Below, piece after piece: positions 1 to 7,057 of a DNA stretch of 7,057 nt. The stretch comes from an uncultured Clostridia bacterium (GTDB taxonomy: Bacteria > Bacillota > Clostridia > Christensenellales > Aristaeellaceae). The position numbers were made by a program, and so were the translations under genes. Numbering within the stretch: position 1 is the first letter of the stretch; each line of letters starts with the position of its first letter. The notes below the pieces were generated by a model, which worked only from the letters and a program-made list of their open reading frames with translations, did not search any database and had not been told where the DNA came from. Location of the stretch: NCBI GenBank assembly GCA_946496415.1, contig CAMMGP010000061.1:1-7057 (forward strand). The letters are read 5' to 3'.

Positions 1-1917
<1,917 letters not shown>

Positions 1918-1921
<4 letters not shown>

Positions 1922-2217
1922 TTTTCTTCCTCGGAAAGTTTTTCAAAGATAAGCTGGTAGCCGCCCGCGCCGTAGTTGAGGCAGCGGTTCACCCGCCCGA
2001 TGGTGGCCGTGGAGACGCCCGTCTTTTCCACGATCTCGGAATAGGTGGCTTTGTCGCGCAGCATGAAGGCCACTTCCAGCCGCTGGGAAAGTTCCCCCAC
2101 CTCGCGGATGGTCAAAAGGTCTTCCAGCACGCGGTAGACCTCCTCTTCGTTGTTTAAGGAGAGCAGCGCCCTGACCAGAACGTCCGTGCGCTCGTTTTGC
2201 AGGCGGGATGTGAACAT
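1918..2217 (-). CDS. yerC: TrpR-like DNA-binding protein of the YerC/YecD family
   Basis: Small predicted DNA-binding protein of 99 aa (B. subtilis YerC is about the same size). It has the TrpR/YerC fold: an all-helical N-terminal dimerisation part (about 12-55, including LLTIREVGELSQRLEVAFML at 34-53) and a helix-turn-helix at about 57-81, with the recognition stretch GVSTATIGRVNRCL at 67-80, followed by the Tyr/Gly-rich YGAGGY. The family resembles the tryptophan repressor, but its ligand and targets are not established, and tryptophan binding should not be assumed. The start is ATG at 2217-2215, with GAGGGG 5 bases upstream. It is the first gene of a two-gene unit with the helicase and overlaps it by 4 bases. 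In B. subtilis yerC also precedes pcrA, with pcrB in between; pcrB is absent here. A dyad on its own predicted transcription start makes autoregulation plausible (inference). Confidence 0.95.
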
Positions 2218-2233
2218 GGCGACCCCTCGCTTT

Positions 2234-2247
2234 CATGCGTTAGCATG
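2234..2247. promoter_or_regulatory. Inverted repeat at the yerC transcription start (candidate operator)
   Basis: CATGC-GTTA-GCATG is a perfect dyad with two 5-base arms and a 4-base spacer. It covers the predicted start site (about 2246) and the first dozen transcribed bases. Flanking TTT and (C)AAA weakly extend the symmetry. A protein bound here would block the promoter. The nearest gene encodes a TrpR-fold protein, so autoregulation is a reasonable guess, but the dyad could also act as a short 5' stem-loop in the mRNA. Confidence 0.45.
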
Positions 2248-2252
2248 CAAAC

Positions 2253-2281
2253 ATTATAGCGCGAAAACGCCGCCACGTCAA
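2253..2281 (-). promoter_or_regulatory. SigA-type promoter of yerC-pcrA
   Basis: Read on the minus strand, a -35 element TTGACG (2281-2276, 5 of 6 consensus) and a perfect -10 element TATAAT (2258-2253) are separated by exactly 17 bases. The predicted start is near 2246, giving a leader of about 29 bases before the yerC ATG. This is the best-scoring promoter by eye in the window. It lies downstream of the transporter terminator, so yerC-pcrA should be transcribed independently. Confidence 0.85.
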
Positions 2282-2303
2282 CGGCAAAACGCCTTTTCTC
2301 CCC

Positions 2304-2336
2304 AAAAGAGGAGGGAGGCCCCTTGCAGAGCCTCCC
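2304..2336 (-). terminator. Rho-independent terminator of the sugar-transport operon
   Basis: On the minus strand, 20 bases after the stop codon of the binding-protein gene, GGGAGGC (2336-2330) pairs with GCCTCCC (2319-2313) across a 10-base loop that can form a further CT/AG pairing. TCCTCTTTT follows (2312-2304). The stem is strong, but the tail is only moderately T-rich. It ends the transporter transcript just before the yerC promoter. Confidence 0.7.
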
Positions 2337-2356
2337 CGGTGTTAAGGAGGATTGGA

Positions 2357-3409
2357 TTAGTCGTAAACCAGCATGGCGATCTCGGGATCGTCGATGTTCT
2401 CGGCGGTGTACCACTGCGCGCCGGTATCGACGTCGGAGACTTCCTCGCCGTTGGCGGCCTTCACGGCCAACTCAACCGCCAGATAGCCGATGCGATAGGG
2501 ATCCTGCGTCACGGAGCCGACGAACCAGCCGTTGCGCACGGCTTCCTTCTGCGGCGCGCCCGCGTCGAAGCCGGCCACGATCAGATCGCCGTAGAGGCCG
2601 CCGTCCGCCAGGTCGTTGCCGCCGGAGGTCGCGGCCAGGAAGCCGGTCACGGCGCCTTCATTGGAGCAGAACACGGCGTAGAGGCCGTCGAGGTTGAGGA
2701 TGGCGTTGGAGGCGTTGGTCACGTCGGTGACTTCCGGCGTGGCGGCGATCTCAACGTGGATGATGACGCCCGCGCCCTCGGCTTCCTTGGCCCACAGGTC
2801 GTGGCCCTGCACGGCGACGGTGTTGTACTCGCTGGCCAGCTCGTACATCTTGTTGACGAAGCCGGTGGTGCGGCCGGTCACGGATTCAGAGGTGGCGTCC
2901 TGCGACAGCACGGCGATGACCACGGGGGCCTCAGGGGTGCCGGCAGCCAGCGCGTCGGCGAAGCCTTCGAGCTTGAGCATCTCTTCGGCAGCCAGCGCGG
3001 CGGCGTTCTGGTTGTTGGTGGAGGCGGTGGCGACGATGGAGCCCTCGGGCGCATCCGGCACGCCGGAGTCAAAGCCGACCACGGGGATGCCGTTGGCCGC
3101 GCACTGCTCGAGTTGGGTCAAAACGGATTCGGTGGACAGGGCCGCGAGGCACAGGGCGTCCGGCTCTTTGACCAGTTCGCTGTTGAGGGCCTCGACCTGC
3201 AGCTGGATGTCGGACTCGGAGGGCGGGCCGTAGTAGTACATTTCCACGCCGTATTCGGCCGCGGCTTCCTCGCAGCCCGTGCGCACGGTCTGCCAGAAGG
3301 CGTGCTGCTCGCCCTTGGAGATGACCGAGATGTAGAGCGGCTCTTCGGCCACGGCAACCGCGCCGAGCACGAGCATCAGGGCCAGGACCAGTGCAAAGAG
3401 TTTCTTCAT
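2357..3409 (-). CDS. Sugar ABC transporter substrate-binding protein (RbsB-like, Peripla_BP_4 type)
   Basis: Captures a sugar or sugar-like ligand outside the membrane and delivers it to the CUT2 permease encoded upstream. It is 350 aa, with an N-terminal signal MKKLFALVLALMLVLGAVAVA (1-21) and a likely signal peptidase I site AVA|EE. There is no lipobox cysteine. The mature part has the type I two-lobe fold; family landmarks are the N-terminal ligand loop HAFW (36-39), GPPSESD (61-67), the hinge/pocket GFDSG (112-116), GRTTGF with Arg180, SNEGA (249-253), GFDAG with Asp282, and TQDPYRIG with Gln302. By eye these match RbsB pocket positions, except that the Arg after the hinge Asp is Ser115, so plain ribose is not assured. 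The start is ATG at 3409: AGGAGGT (3423-3417) lies 7 bases upstream. An in-frame ATG six codons earlier has no such site and would spoil the signal peptide. Last gene of the operon. Confidence 0.93.
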   Translation of the reverse strand: MKKLFALVLALMLVLGAVAVAEEPLYISVISKGEQHAFWQTVRTGCEEAAAEYGVEMYYYGPPSESDIQLQVEALNSELVKEPDALCLAALSTESVLTQLEQCAANGIPVVGFDSGVPDAPEGSIVATASTNNQNAAALAAEEMLKLEGFADALAAGTPEAPVVIAVLSQDATSESVTGRTTGFVNKMYELASEYNTVAVQGHDLWAKEAEGAGVIIHVEIAATPEVTDVTNASNAILNLDGLYAVFCSNEGAVTGFLAATSGGNDLADGGLYGDLIVAGFDAGAPQKEAVRNGWFVGSVTQDPYRIGYLAVELAVKAANGEEVSDVDTGAQWYTAENIDDPEIAMLVYD

Positions 3410-3416
3410 GGATTCT

Positions 3417-3423
3417 ACCTCCT
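3417..3423 (-). promoter_or_regulatory. Strong ribosome binding site that fixes the binding-protein start
   Basis: AGGAGGT on the minus strand, 7 bases before ATG 3409. It shows that translation begins at MKKLF rather than at the upstream in-frame ATG at 3427, which overlaps this site. Confidence 0.85.
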
Positions 3424-3433
3424 GCATATTTTA

Positions 3434-3456
3434 TTTCAAGCGCCTCGCGCTCAAAA
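3434..3456 (-). other. Intercistronic stem-loop between permease and binding-protein genes
   Basis: On the minus strand TTTTGAGCGC (3456-3447) pairs with GCGCTTGAAA (3443-3434) around a three-base GAG loop: ten pairs, two of them G-U. It sits in the 64-base gap between the permease stop and the binding-protein ATG, just ahead of the ribosome binding site. No T-run follows, so it is not a good terminator. In other ABC operons such hairpins act as mRNA stabilisers or processing sites that raise binding-protein output; that role is inferred here. Confidence 0.6.
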
Positions 3457-3473
3457 CCGTCGTAGGGGGGATG

Positions 3474-4466
3474 TCACTTCTTGACCGCCGGGGCGGCGAT
3501 CTTCACCTTGTTGGCGGCGCGGTTGCGGGCGTTGTCCAGAAGCACCGCGCCGATGACCACGAAGCCGGTGAAGAACGTCTGCCAGTGCGCCTGCAGGCCC
3601 ACGGAGGAAAGGCCCTTCTTCAAGGTGGACATGATCAGAACGCCGATGAGCGTGCCCACCATGGAGCCGGAACCGCCGGACATGGACGTGCCGCCGATGA
3701 CCACCGCGGCGATGGCGTTGAGCTCCTCGCCGTTGCCCTTGCCGGGGGTGATGGTGGTATAGGCCGCGCCGAAGAAAATGCCGGCAAAGCCCGCGAACAG
3801 GCCGCAAATGGCGTAGATGGCGATCTTCCAGCGGTCGGTCTTGACGCCGGAGAGGCGCGCCGCCTCCTCGTTGGAGCCGATGGCGAAGTTGTAGCGGCCA
3901 AGGCGCGTCTTGTTGAGCACGAACGCGGCGATCGCGAACGCGCCGAGCAGCCAGATGGCGCCCACCGGGAAGTTGCCGGAAATGTAGAACACCGGCCGGA
4001 ACCAGTCGCCCACATAGGTGGGAGAATAGTGCATCGTGCGCACGTTGGAGATGATGGAGCCAAAGCCTTGGGAAACCATCATCGTGCCCAGCGTGGCGAT
4101 GAAGGGGGGCAGCTTTGCCTTGGCGATCATCAGGCCGTTGCACAGGCCGAAGAACAGGCCGGAGATCAGTACCAGCACCAGCGCCAGGGGCACCGGCCAG
4201 CCCCAGTTGGTGAAGGCCGTGCCGCCGATGATGGCCGAGCACATCATCACCGTGCCGATGGACAGGTCGATGCCGCCGGTGATGATAACGAATGTGACGC
4301 CGAAGGCCATGAAGCCGATGTAATACGAGGATTGCAGGATCTGCTTAAAACCTTCGTAGCCGAAAAAGTTTTTGCCGAAGATGGAGAAGAACACATAGAG
4401 GATCACCAGCGCGGCGGGGGCCAGCAGCTTTTGCATGTTCAGTTTGCGGTTCGCGTTGCTTTGCAT
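3474..4466 (-). CDS. CUT2-family sugar ABC transporter permease (RbsC-like, BPD_transp_2)
   Basis: Membrane channel subunit, probably working as a homodimer, that passes the sugar delivered by the binding protein when the ATPase cycles. It is 330 aa, a normal length for the family. It is very hydrophobic, with about eight to ten membrane segments, for example near 14-30, 43-62, 93-114, 170-184, 217-236 and 299-315. Family signatures are TGGIDLSIG (63-71), LPPFIATLGT (119-128), the cytoplasmic ATPase-coupling loop GRYNFAIGSNEEAARLSGV (190-208), and VVIGGTSMSGGSGS (255-268). The start ATG at 4466 has AAGGAGGG (4480-4473) 6 bases upstream, and this site overlaps the ATPase stop codon; the intergenic gap is 12 bases, so the two genes are tightly coupled. 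The basic C-terminal tail (RNRAANKVKIAAPAVKK) is probably cytoplasmic. The substrate cannot be named from the sequence. Confidence 0.95.
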   Translation of the reverse strand: MQSNANRKLNMQKLLAPAALVILYVFFSIFGKNFFGYEGFKQILQSSYYIGFMAFGVTFVIITGGIDLSIGTVMMCSAIIGGTAFTNWGWPVPLALVLVLISGLFFGLCNGLMIAKAKLPPFIATLGTMMVSQGFGSIISNVRTMHYSPTYVGDWFRPVFYISGNFPVGAIWLLGAFAIAAFVLNKTRLGRYNFAIGSNEEAARLSGVKTDRWKIAIYAICGLFAGFAGIFFGAAYTTITPGKGNGEELNAIAAVVIGGTSMSGGSGSMVGTLIGVLIMSTLKKGLSSVGLQAHWQTFFTGFVVIGAVLLDNARNRAANKVKIAAPAVKK

Positions 4467-4478
4467 GAGAAACCCTCC

Positions 4479-5972
4479 TTAAATTCTGGGCGCCGCCAGC
4501 GCCATGATCTTTTCCTGCGTGGCTTCGCTGATGTCCATCTCCCCGGTCTTGACGCCTTCGCACATGACGATGATGCGATCAGACATGCGCAGAAGCTCCG
4601 GCAGTTCCGAGGAGATCATGATGATGGACTTGCCCTCCGCCACCAGGCGGTTCATCAGCTTGTAGATCTCGCTCTTGGCGCCTACGTCGATGCCGCGGGT
4701 CGGCTCGTCGAAGATGAGTATGTCGCAATCGCGCACCAGCCACTTGGCCAGAACGACCTTCTGCTGGTTGCCACCCGAGAGGGAGACTACCTTGGTGTCC
4801 ACCGAAGGCGTCTTGATGTTGATCTGCTCGCGGTAGGTGTGCGAGACTTCGCGGATCTTCTTGTCGTTGACCACCGAGCCCTTGAGGAAGTGGTGCAGCG
4901 TGGCCATAACCGTGTTGTCCGCCACGGACAGCGGCAGGCACAGACCGTAGCGCTTGCGGTCCTCGGACAGATAGCCGATGCCGGCCTTGACCGCGTCCGC
5001 CGGGGTCTGTATGTTCACTTCCTTGCCGTTTACGAGGATCTCGCCGCCCAGGCGCTTGTCCGCGCCGGACACCAGGCGCGCCGTCTCCGTGCGCCCCGCG
5101 CCCATCAGGCCGGCAAAGCCGAGAATCTCACCCTTGTGCAGCACGAAGGAGACGTCCTTGACGTCCTTGGAGAGCAGATGCCTGGCCTCCAGAACGATGG
5201 GGGCGTCCGGCGGCACGTTGCTCTTTTCCTTGGGCTGCTCGTAGATGACGCGGCCGACCATCATGCGGATGATCTCGTCCATCGTTACCTCGGCGGTGTT
5301 CACCGTGCCGATATACTGGCCGTCGCGCATGACGGTGATGCGGTCGGAGATCTCCTTGAGTTCGCCCATGCGGTGGGATATGTAGACGATGCCCACGCCG
5401 CGCGCCTTCAAATCGCGGATGAAGCGGAACAGCTCCTCGATCTCGCTTTCGGTCAGCGCCGCGGAAGGCTCGTCCATGATGAGTATGCGCGTGTTGTCGT
5501 AGGAGAGGGCCTTGGCGATCTCCACCATCTGCTGGCGGGCCACGGTCAGCGTGCCGACGATGGTGGTGGGGCTGATGTCGATGGAAAGGCTGGACAAAAG
5601 CTCCGCGGCCATTTCATTCTGTTTGCGCTTGTTGAGCAGTATGCCGTTCATCGGCTCGCGGCCGATGAATATGTTTTCCGCCACCGTCAGATCCTTCATC
5701 AGGTTCAGTTCCTGATGGATGATGGAAATGCCCAACGCCTGCGCGTCGCGCGTGTCGTGGATCTGCACGGGCTTGCCGTCGAGCAGTATCTCGCCCGCGT
5801 CCATCTGGTAGACGCCTGTGAGCACCTTCATCATCGTCGATTTTCCGGCGCCGTTCTCGCCCACCAGCGCGTGTACTTCGCCGCTCTTGAGTTCAAAGTG
5901 GCAATCGTCCAGCGCGTGCACCCCTGGAAAGTACTTTTGTATTCCCCGCATTTGCAGCAGGACTTCGCCCAT
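4479..5972 (-). CDS. CUT2-family sugar ABC transporter ATP-binding protein (RbsA/MglA-like, two ATPase domains)
   Basis: Cytoplasmic motor that powers sugar uptake through the permease. It is 497 aa with two fused ATPase domains, the usual length. Domain 1: Walker A GENGAGKST 38-46, Q-loop HQELN 86-90, altered signature LTVARQQ 142-148, Walker B ILIMDEPSAAL 163-173, switch His200 in YISHRM. Domain 2: degenerate Walker A GLMGAGRTE 288-296 (Lys replaced by Arg294), SEDRK 336-340, canonical signature LSGGNQQK 398-405, Walker B ILIFDEPTRGID 418-429, and SSELPE where the switch His would be. This asymmetry is normal for RbsA/MglA proteins and predicts one fully competent ATP site, formed by Walker A of domain 1 and the signature of domain 2. 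The start ATG at 5972 has GGAGGT (5987-5982) 9 bases upstream. First gene of the operon, driven by the promoter at 6026-6054. Confidence 0.96.
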   Translation of the reverse strand: MGEVLLQMRGIQKYFPGVHALDDCHFELKSGEVHALVGENGAGKSTMMKVLTGVYQMDAGEILLDGKPVQIHDTRDAQALGISIIHQELNLMKDLTVAENIFIGREPMNGILLNKRKQNEMAAELLSSLSIDISPTTIVGTLTVARQQMVEIAKALSYDNTRILIMDEPSAALTESEIEELFRFIRDLKARGVGIVYISHRMGELKEISDRITVMRDGQYIGTVNTAEVTMDEIIRMMVGRVIYEQPKEKSNVPPDAPIVLEARHLLSKDVKDVSFVLHKGEILGFAGLMGAGRTETARLVSGADKRLGGEILVNGKEVNIQTPADAVKAGIGYLSEDRKRYGLCLPLSVADNTVMATLHHFLKGSVVNDKKIREVSHTYREQINIKTPSVDTKVVSLSGGNQQKVVLAKWLVRDCDILIFDEPTRGIDVGAKSEIYKLMNRLVAEGKSIIMISSELPELLRMSDRIIVMCEGVKTGEMDISEATQEKIMALAAPRI

Positions 5973-6025
5973 ACTTCGCGCACCTCCACTCTCTGAAGCT
6001 GTAATGAAGCCTTAACGATGATGGC

Positions 6026-6054
6026 ATTATATCACTTTTCTCGGCGAATTGCAA
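6026..6054 (-). promoter_or_regulatory. SigA-type promoter of the sugar-transport operon
   Basis: Minus-strand -35 TTGCAA (6054-6049, 4 of 6), 17-base spacer, perfect -10 TATAAT (6031-6026) preceded by TGA, an extended -10. The predicted start is near 6019, giving a leader of about 46 bases to the ATPase ATG. The modest -35 overlaps a repeated motif that may be a regulator site. Confidence 0.8.
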
Positions 6055-6086
6055 CTCTTTCTTGCTTTAATATTTACGAATTCAAC
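6045..6086. promoter_or_regulatory. Paired repeat at and upstream of the transporter -35 box (candidate regulator sites)
   Basis: CGAATTGCAAC (6045-6055) and CGAATTCAAC (6077-6086) differ by one missing G. They start 32 bases apart, close to three helical turns. The first is also part of a near-palindrome GAATTGCAACTC (6046-6057, 10 of 12 symmetric) that covers the -35 element. Binding by a sugar-responsive regulator is an inference; none is encoded in view. Confidence 0.3.
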
Positions 6087-6200
6087 AAGTTTGCGTAATG
6101 TGAATGAATCTAAGCGTCAAAAAGCACACAGATTGATGAGGGAAAACGTATTTCTTGCAGGAAGCCAACCTTAGCGCCGCCATTTTCCCGTGAAAAACGC

Positions 6201-6232
6201 CTGGCGAAAAAATTTTGATTTTTTACCGCCAG
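6201..6232. repeat. AT-rich inverted repeat upstream of the yicC promoter, possible UP element
   Basis: CTGGCG (6201-6206) is matched by CGCCAG (6227-6232). Inside them A6 (6207-6212) faces T6 (6219-6224), leaving a short TTTTGA loop and a 2-base AC bulge. On the plus strand the A/T core lies at about -65 to -47 relative to the predicted yicC start, near where an UP element would contact the RNA polymerase alpha subunit. No T-run follows outside the stem, and it lies outside both predicted transcripts, so a DNA-level role seems likelier than termination. Confidence 0.5.
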
Positions 6233-6256
6233 AGTGTGGAGCGCGGACAGCAAATG

Positions 6257-6265
6257 TGTTATAAT
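6257..6265 (+). promoter_or_regulatory. Extended -10 promoter of yicC
   Basis: Plus-strand TGTTATAAT: a perfect TATAAT (6260-6265) with the TGn extension. The 17-base-spaced -35 position (TGGAGC, 6237-6242) is weak, 3 of 6. The extension and the upstream A/T tract could compensate. The predicted start is near 6272, giving a leader of about 25-35 bases. Confidence 0.7.
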
Positions 6266-6306
6266 CGAAAGTGGAGAGAAATTGGGAGGCGAGCAGCATC
6301 AACAGC

Positions 6307-7057
6307 ATGACGGGATATGGCCGCTGCGTGCGTGTGCGCGATGGGCGGTCGCTCACAGTGGAACTCAAGAGCGTCAACCATCGCTTTCTGGATATCAGCC
6401 TGCGCATGCCGCGCTGCTTTCTTTTTCTCGAAGACGAGGCGCGCAAGGCCGTTGGCCGCCGCCTTGCCCGCGGGCATGTGGACGTATTCTGCACCTACCG
6501 CAACCAGCGGGAGGACGCGCGCGCGGTGCAGGTGGACGAGGGGCTCATCCGCGCCTATCTGCGCGCCACGGACGGGCTCGCCGGCCTGACGGACGACCGC
6601 TCGGTGATGGGCGTTTTGTCTCTTCCCGAGGTGGTGCAGGTGGTGGAGGCCGAGGAGGATCGCGAGGCGCTGCGCGCGTTGCTGCTGGAAACGCTCGAAG
6701 GGGCGCTTGACGAAGCCACCGCCATGCGCGCGGTCGAGGGCGAGGCCCTGCAAAGGGATCTGAATGCCCGCGCCGACGCTTTGGAGAAGATCGCCCGCGC
6801 CATCGCCGCGCGCGCGCCGCAGACGCTCATCGCCTACCGCGAACGCCTGCGCGCCAATGTGGAGGAACTCCTTGGCGGCCAGTTGGACGAATCCCGCCTT
6901 GTGCAGGAAACGGCGATCATGGCCGACCGTCTGGCCATCGACGAGGAACTGGTGCGCCTTGAAAGCCACATCGCTCAACTGCGCGCCCTCACCGGCGACC
7001 CTGCCCCCGCCGGGCGGCGGCTGGACTTCCTCGCGCAGGAGTTCAACCGCGAGGTGA
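6307..7057 (+). CDS. yicC: YicC/YloC-family endoribonuclease, 3' end cut by the window edge
   Basis: RNA-cleaving protein of the YicC family; E. coli YicC and B. subtilis YloC are reported endoribonucleases, and E. coli YicC has been linked to small-RNA decay. It acts in the cytoplasm. N-terminal signature MTGYGR (1-6), VELKSVNHRFLDISLRMP (18-35) and RGHVDVFCTYR (55-65); C-terminal domain with DEELVRLESHI (212-222) and GRRLDFLAQEFNREV (236-250). The frame is open to the right edge with 250 codons seen; members are about 290 aa, so some 40 residues are missing. The coordinate given uses the first ATG, but GGAGG (6285-6289) lies 17 bases before it, too far. ATC at 6298 lies 8 bases after the site and would give M-NSMTGYGR, matching homologues that begin with a few residues before SMTGYG. 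The true start is therefore uncertain. In Bacillota this gene commonly precedes remA, gmk and rpoZ. Confidence 0.93.
   Translation, partial: MTGYGRCVRVRDGRSLTVELKSVNHRFLDISLRMPRCFLFLEDEARKAVGRRLARGHVDVFCTYRNQREDARAVQVDEGLIRAYLRATDGLAGLTDDRSVMGVLSLPEVVQVVEAEEDREALRALLLETLEGALDEATAMRAVEGEALQRDLNARADALEKIARAIAARAPQTLIAYRERLRANVEELLGGQLDESRLVQETAIMADRLAIDEELVRLESHIAQLRALTGDPAPAGRRLDFLAQEFNREV

Larger units (their letters stand above)
5973..6306. other. Divergent intergenic region between the transporter operon and yicC
   Basis: About 330 bases without a gene, clearly more AT-rich than its flanks. It holds the transporter ribosome site and promoter facing left, the paired CGAATT(G)CAAC motif, a stretch from about 6090 to 6180 in which I see no convincing feature, the long inverted repeat at 6201-6232, and the yicC promoter facing right. 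No convincing small ORF or RNA gene was found. Confidence 0.75.

Noticed and set aside
3425..3456. Possible separate promoter for the binding protein (TTGAGC ... TAAAAT on the minus strand).
   Set aside because: The spacer is only 15 bases and the -35 is weak and buried in the stem-loop; not strong enough to call.
2150..3484. A 444-codon plus-strand frame opposite the binding protein and the intergenic region.
   Set aside because: It runs across a promoter, a terminator and the antisense of a well-supported gene, and has no domain.
4479..5972. The altered Walker A (Arg for Lys) in the second ATPase domain as a sign of an inactive protein.
   Set aside because: The same GAGRTE form and loss of the switch His are normal in the second domain of RbsA/MglA-type ATPases.
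3408..5996. An 862-codon open frame on the plus strand opposite the three transporter genes.
   Set aside because: It lies entirely antisense to three genes with clear family motifs, has a repetitive His/Asp/Gly/Ala/Val-rich composition typical of antisense shadows in GC-rich DNA, and has no recognisable domain.
6141..6155. GAAAACGTATTTC as a LacI/CcpA-type operator (cre-like).
   Set aside because: The symmetry needs a one-base insertion, and it has about two mismatches to the cre consensus; it is also far from both start sites.
6259..6978. A 239-codon minus-strand frame opposite yicC.
   Set aside because: The plus strand encodes a clear YicC with conserved N- and C-terminal motifs; the minus frame is its shadow.

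Overview
The window looks like part of a GC-rich Bacillota (Clostridia-like) chromosome. The evidence is the TrpR-like yerC gene directly upstream of a PcrA/UvrD helicase (a Bacillota neighbourhood), strong AGGAGG-type ribosome binding sites, SigA-type promoters with 17-base spacers, and a yicC/yloC gene. The genus cannot be read from the sequence. There are six protein genes, no tRNA, rRNA, CRISPR array or insertion sequence, and both edges cut through genes.

Layout. Bases 1-1921 (minus) hold the first 640 codons of a PcrA-type DNA helicase; its C-terminus lies beyond the left edge. Bases 1918-2217 (minus) hold yerC, whose stop overlaps the helicase start as ATGA. A near-consensus promoter at 2253-2281 drives this pair, and a 14-base dyad sits on its predicted start site. 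A hairpin terminator at 2304-2336 separates the pair from the transport operon. Bases 2357-5972 (minus) hold a complete CUT2 (ribose/galactose-type) sugar ABC transporter, transcribed in the order double-ATPase, permease, periplasmic-type binding protein. Its promoter is at 6026-6054. A stem-loop lies between permease and binding protein. Bases 5973-6306 are a divergent regulatory region with promoters facing both ways and a long AT-rich inverted repeat. From about 6298 or 6307 to the right edge (plus) runs yicC, an endoribonuclease-family gene, missing its last few dozen codons.

How they work together. The transporter genes form one complete import machine, but no sugar kinase, isomerase or dedicated regulator is in view, so the substrate is unknown. 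yerC-pcrA is a small regulator plus repair-helicase operon. yicC is an RNA-metabolism gene that in Bacillota usually heads a remA-gmk-rpoZ cluster; that part would lie off the right edge.

No wholly new system is evident. The points most worth checking are the dyad at the yerC start site, whose 5-4-5 geometry matches the E. coli trp operator; the yicC start, where the Shine-Dalgarno fits an ATC codon better than the nearest ATG; the absence of a lipobox in the binding protein; and the stem-loop before the binding-protein gene.
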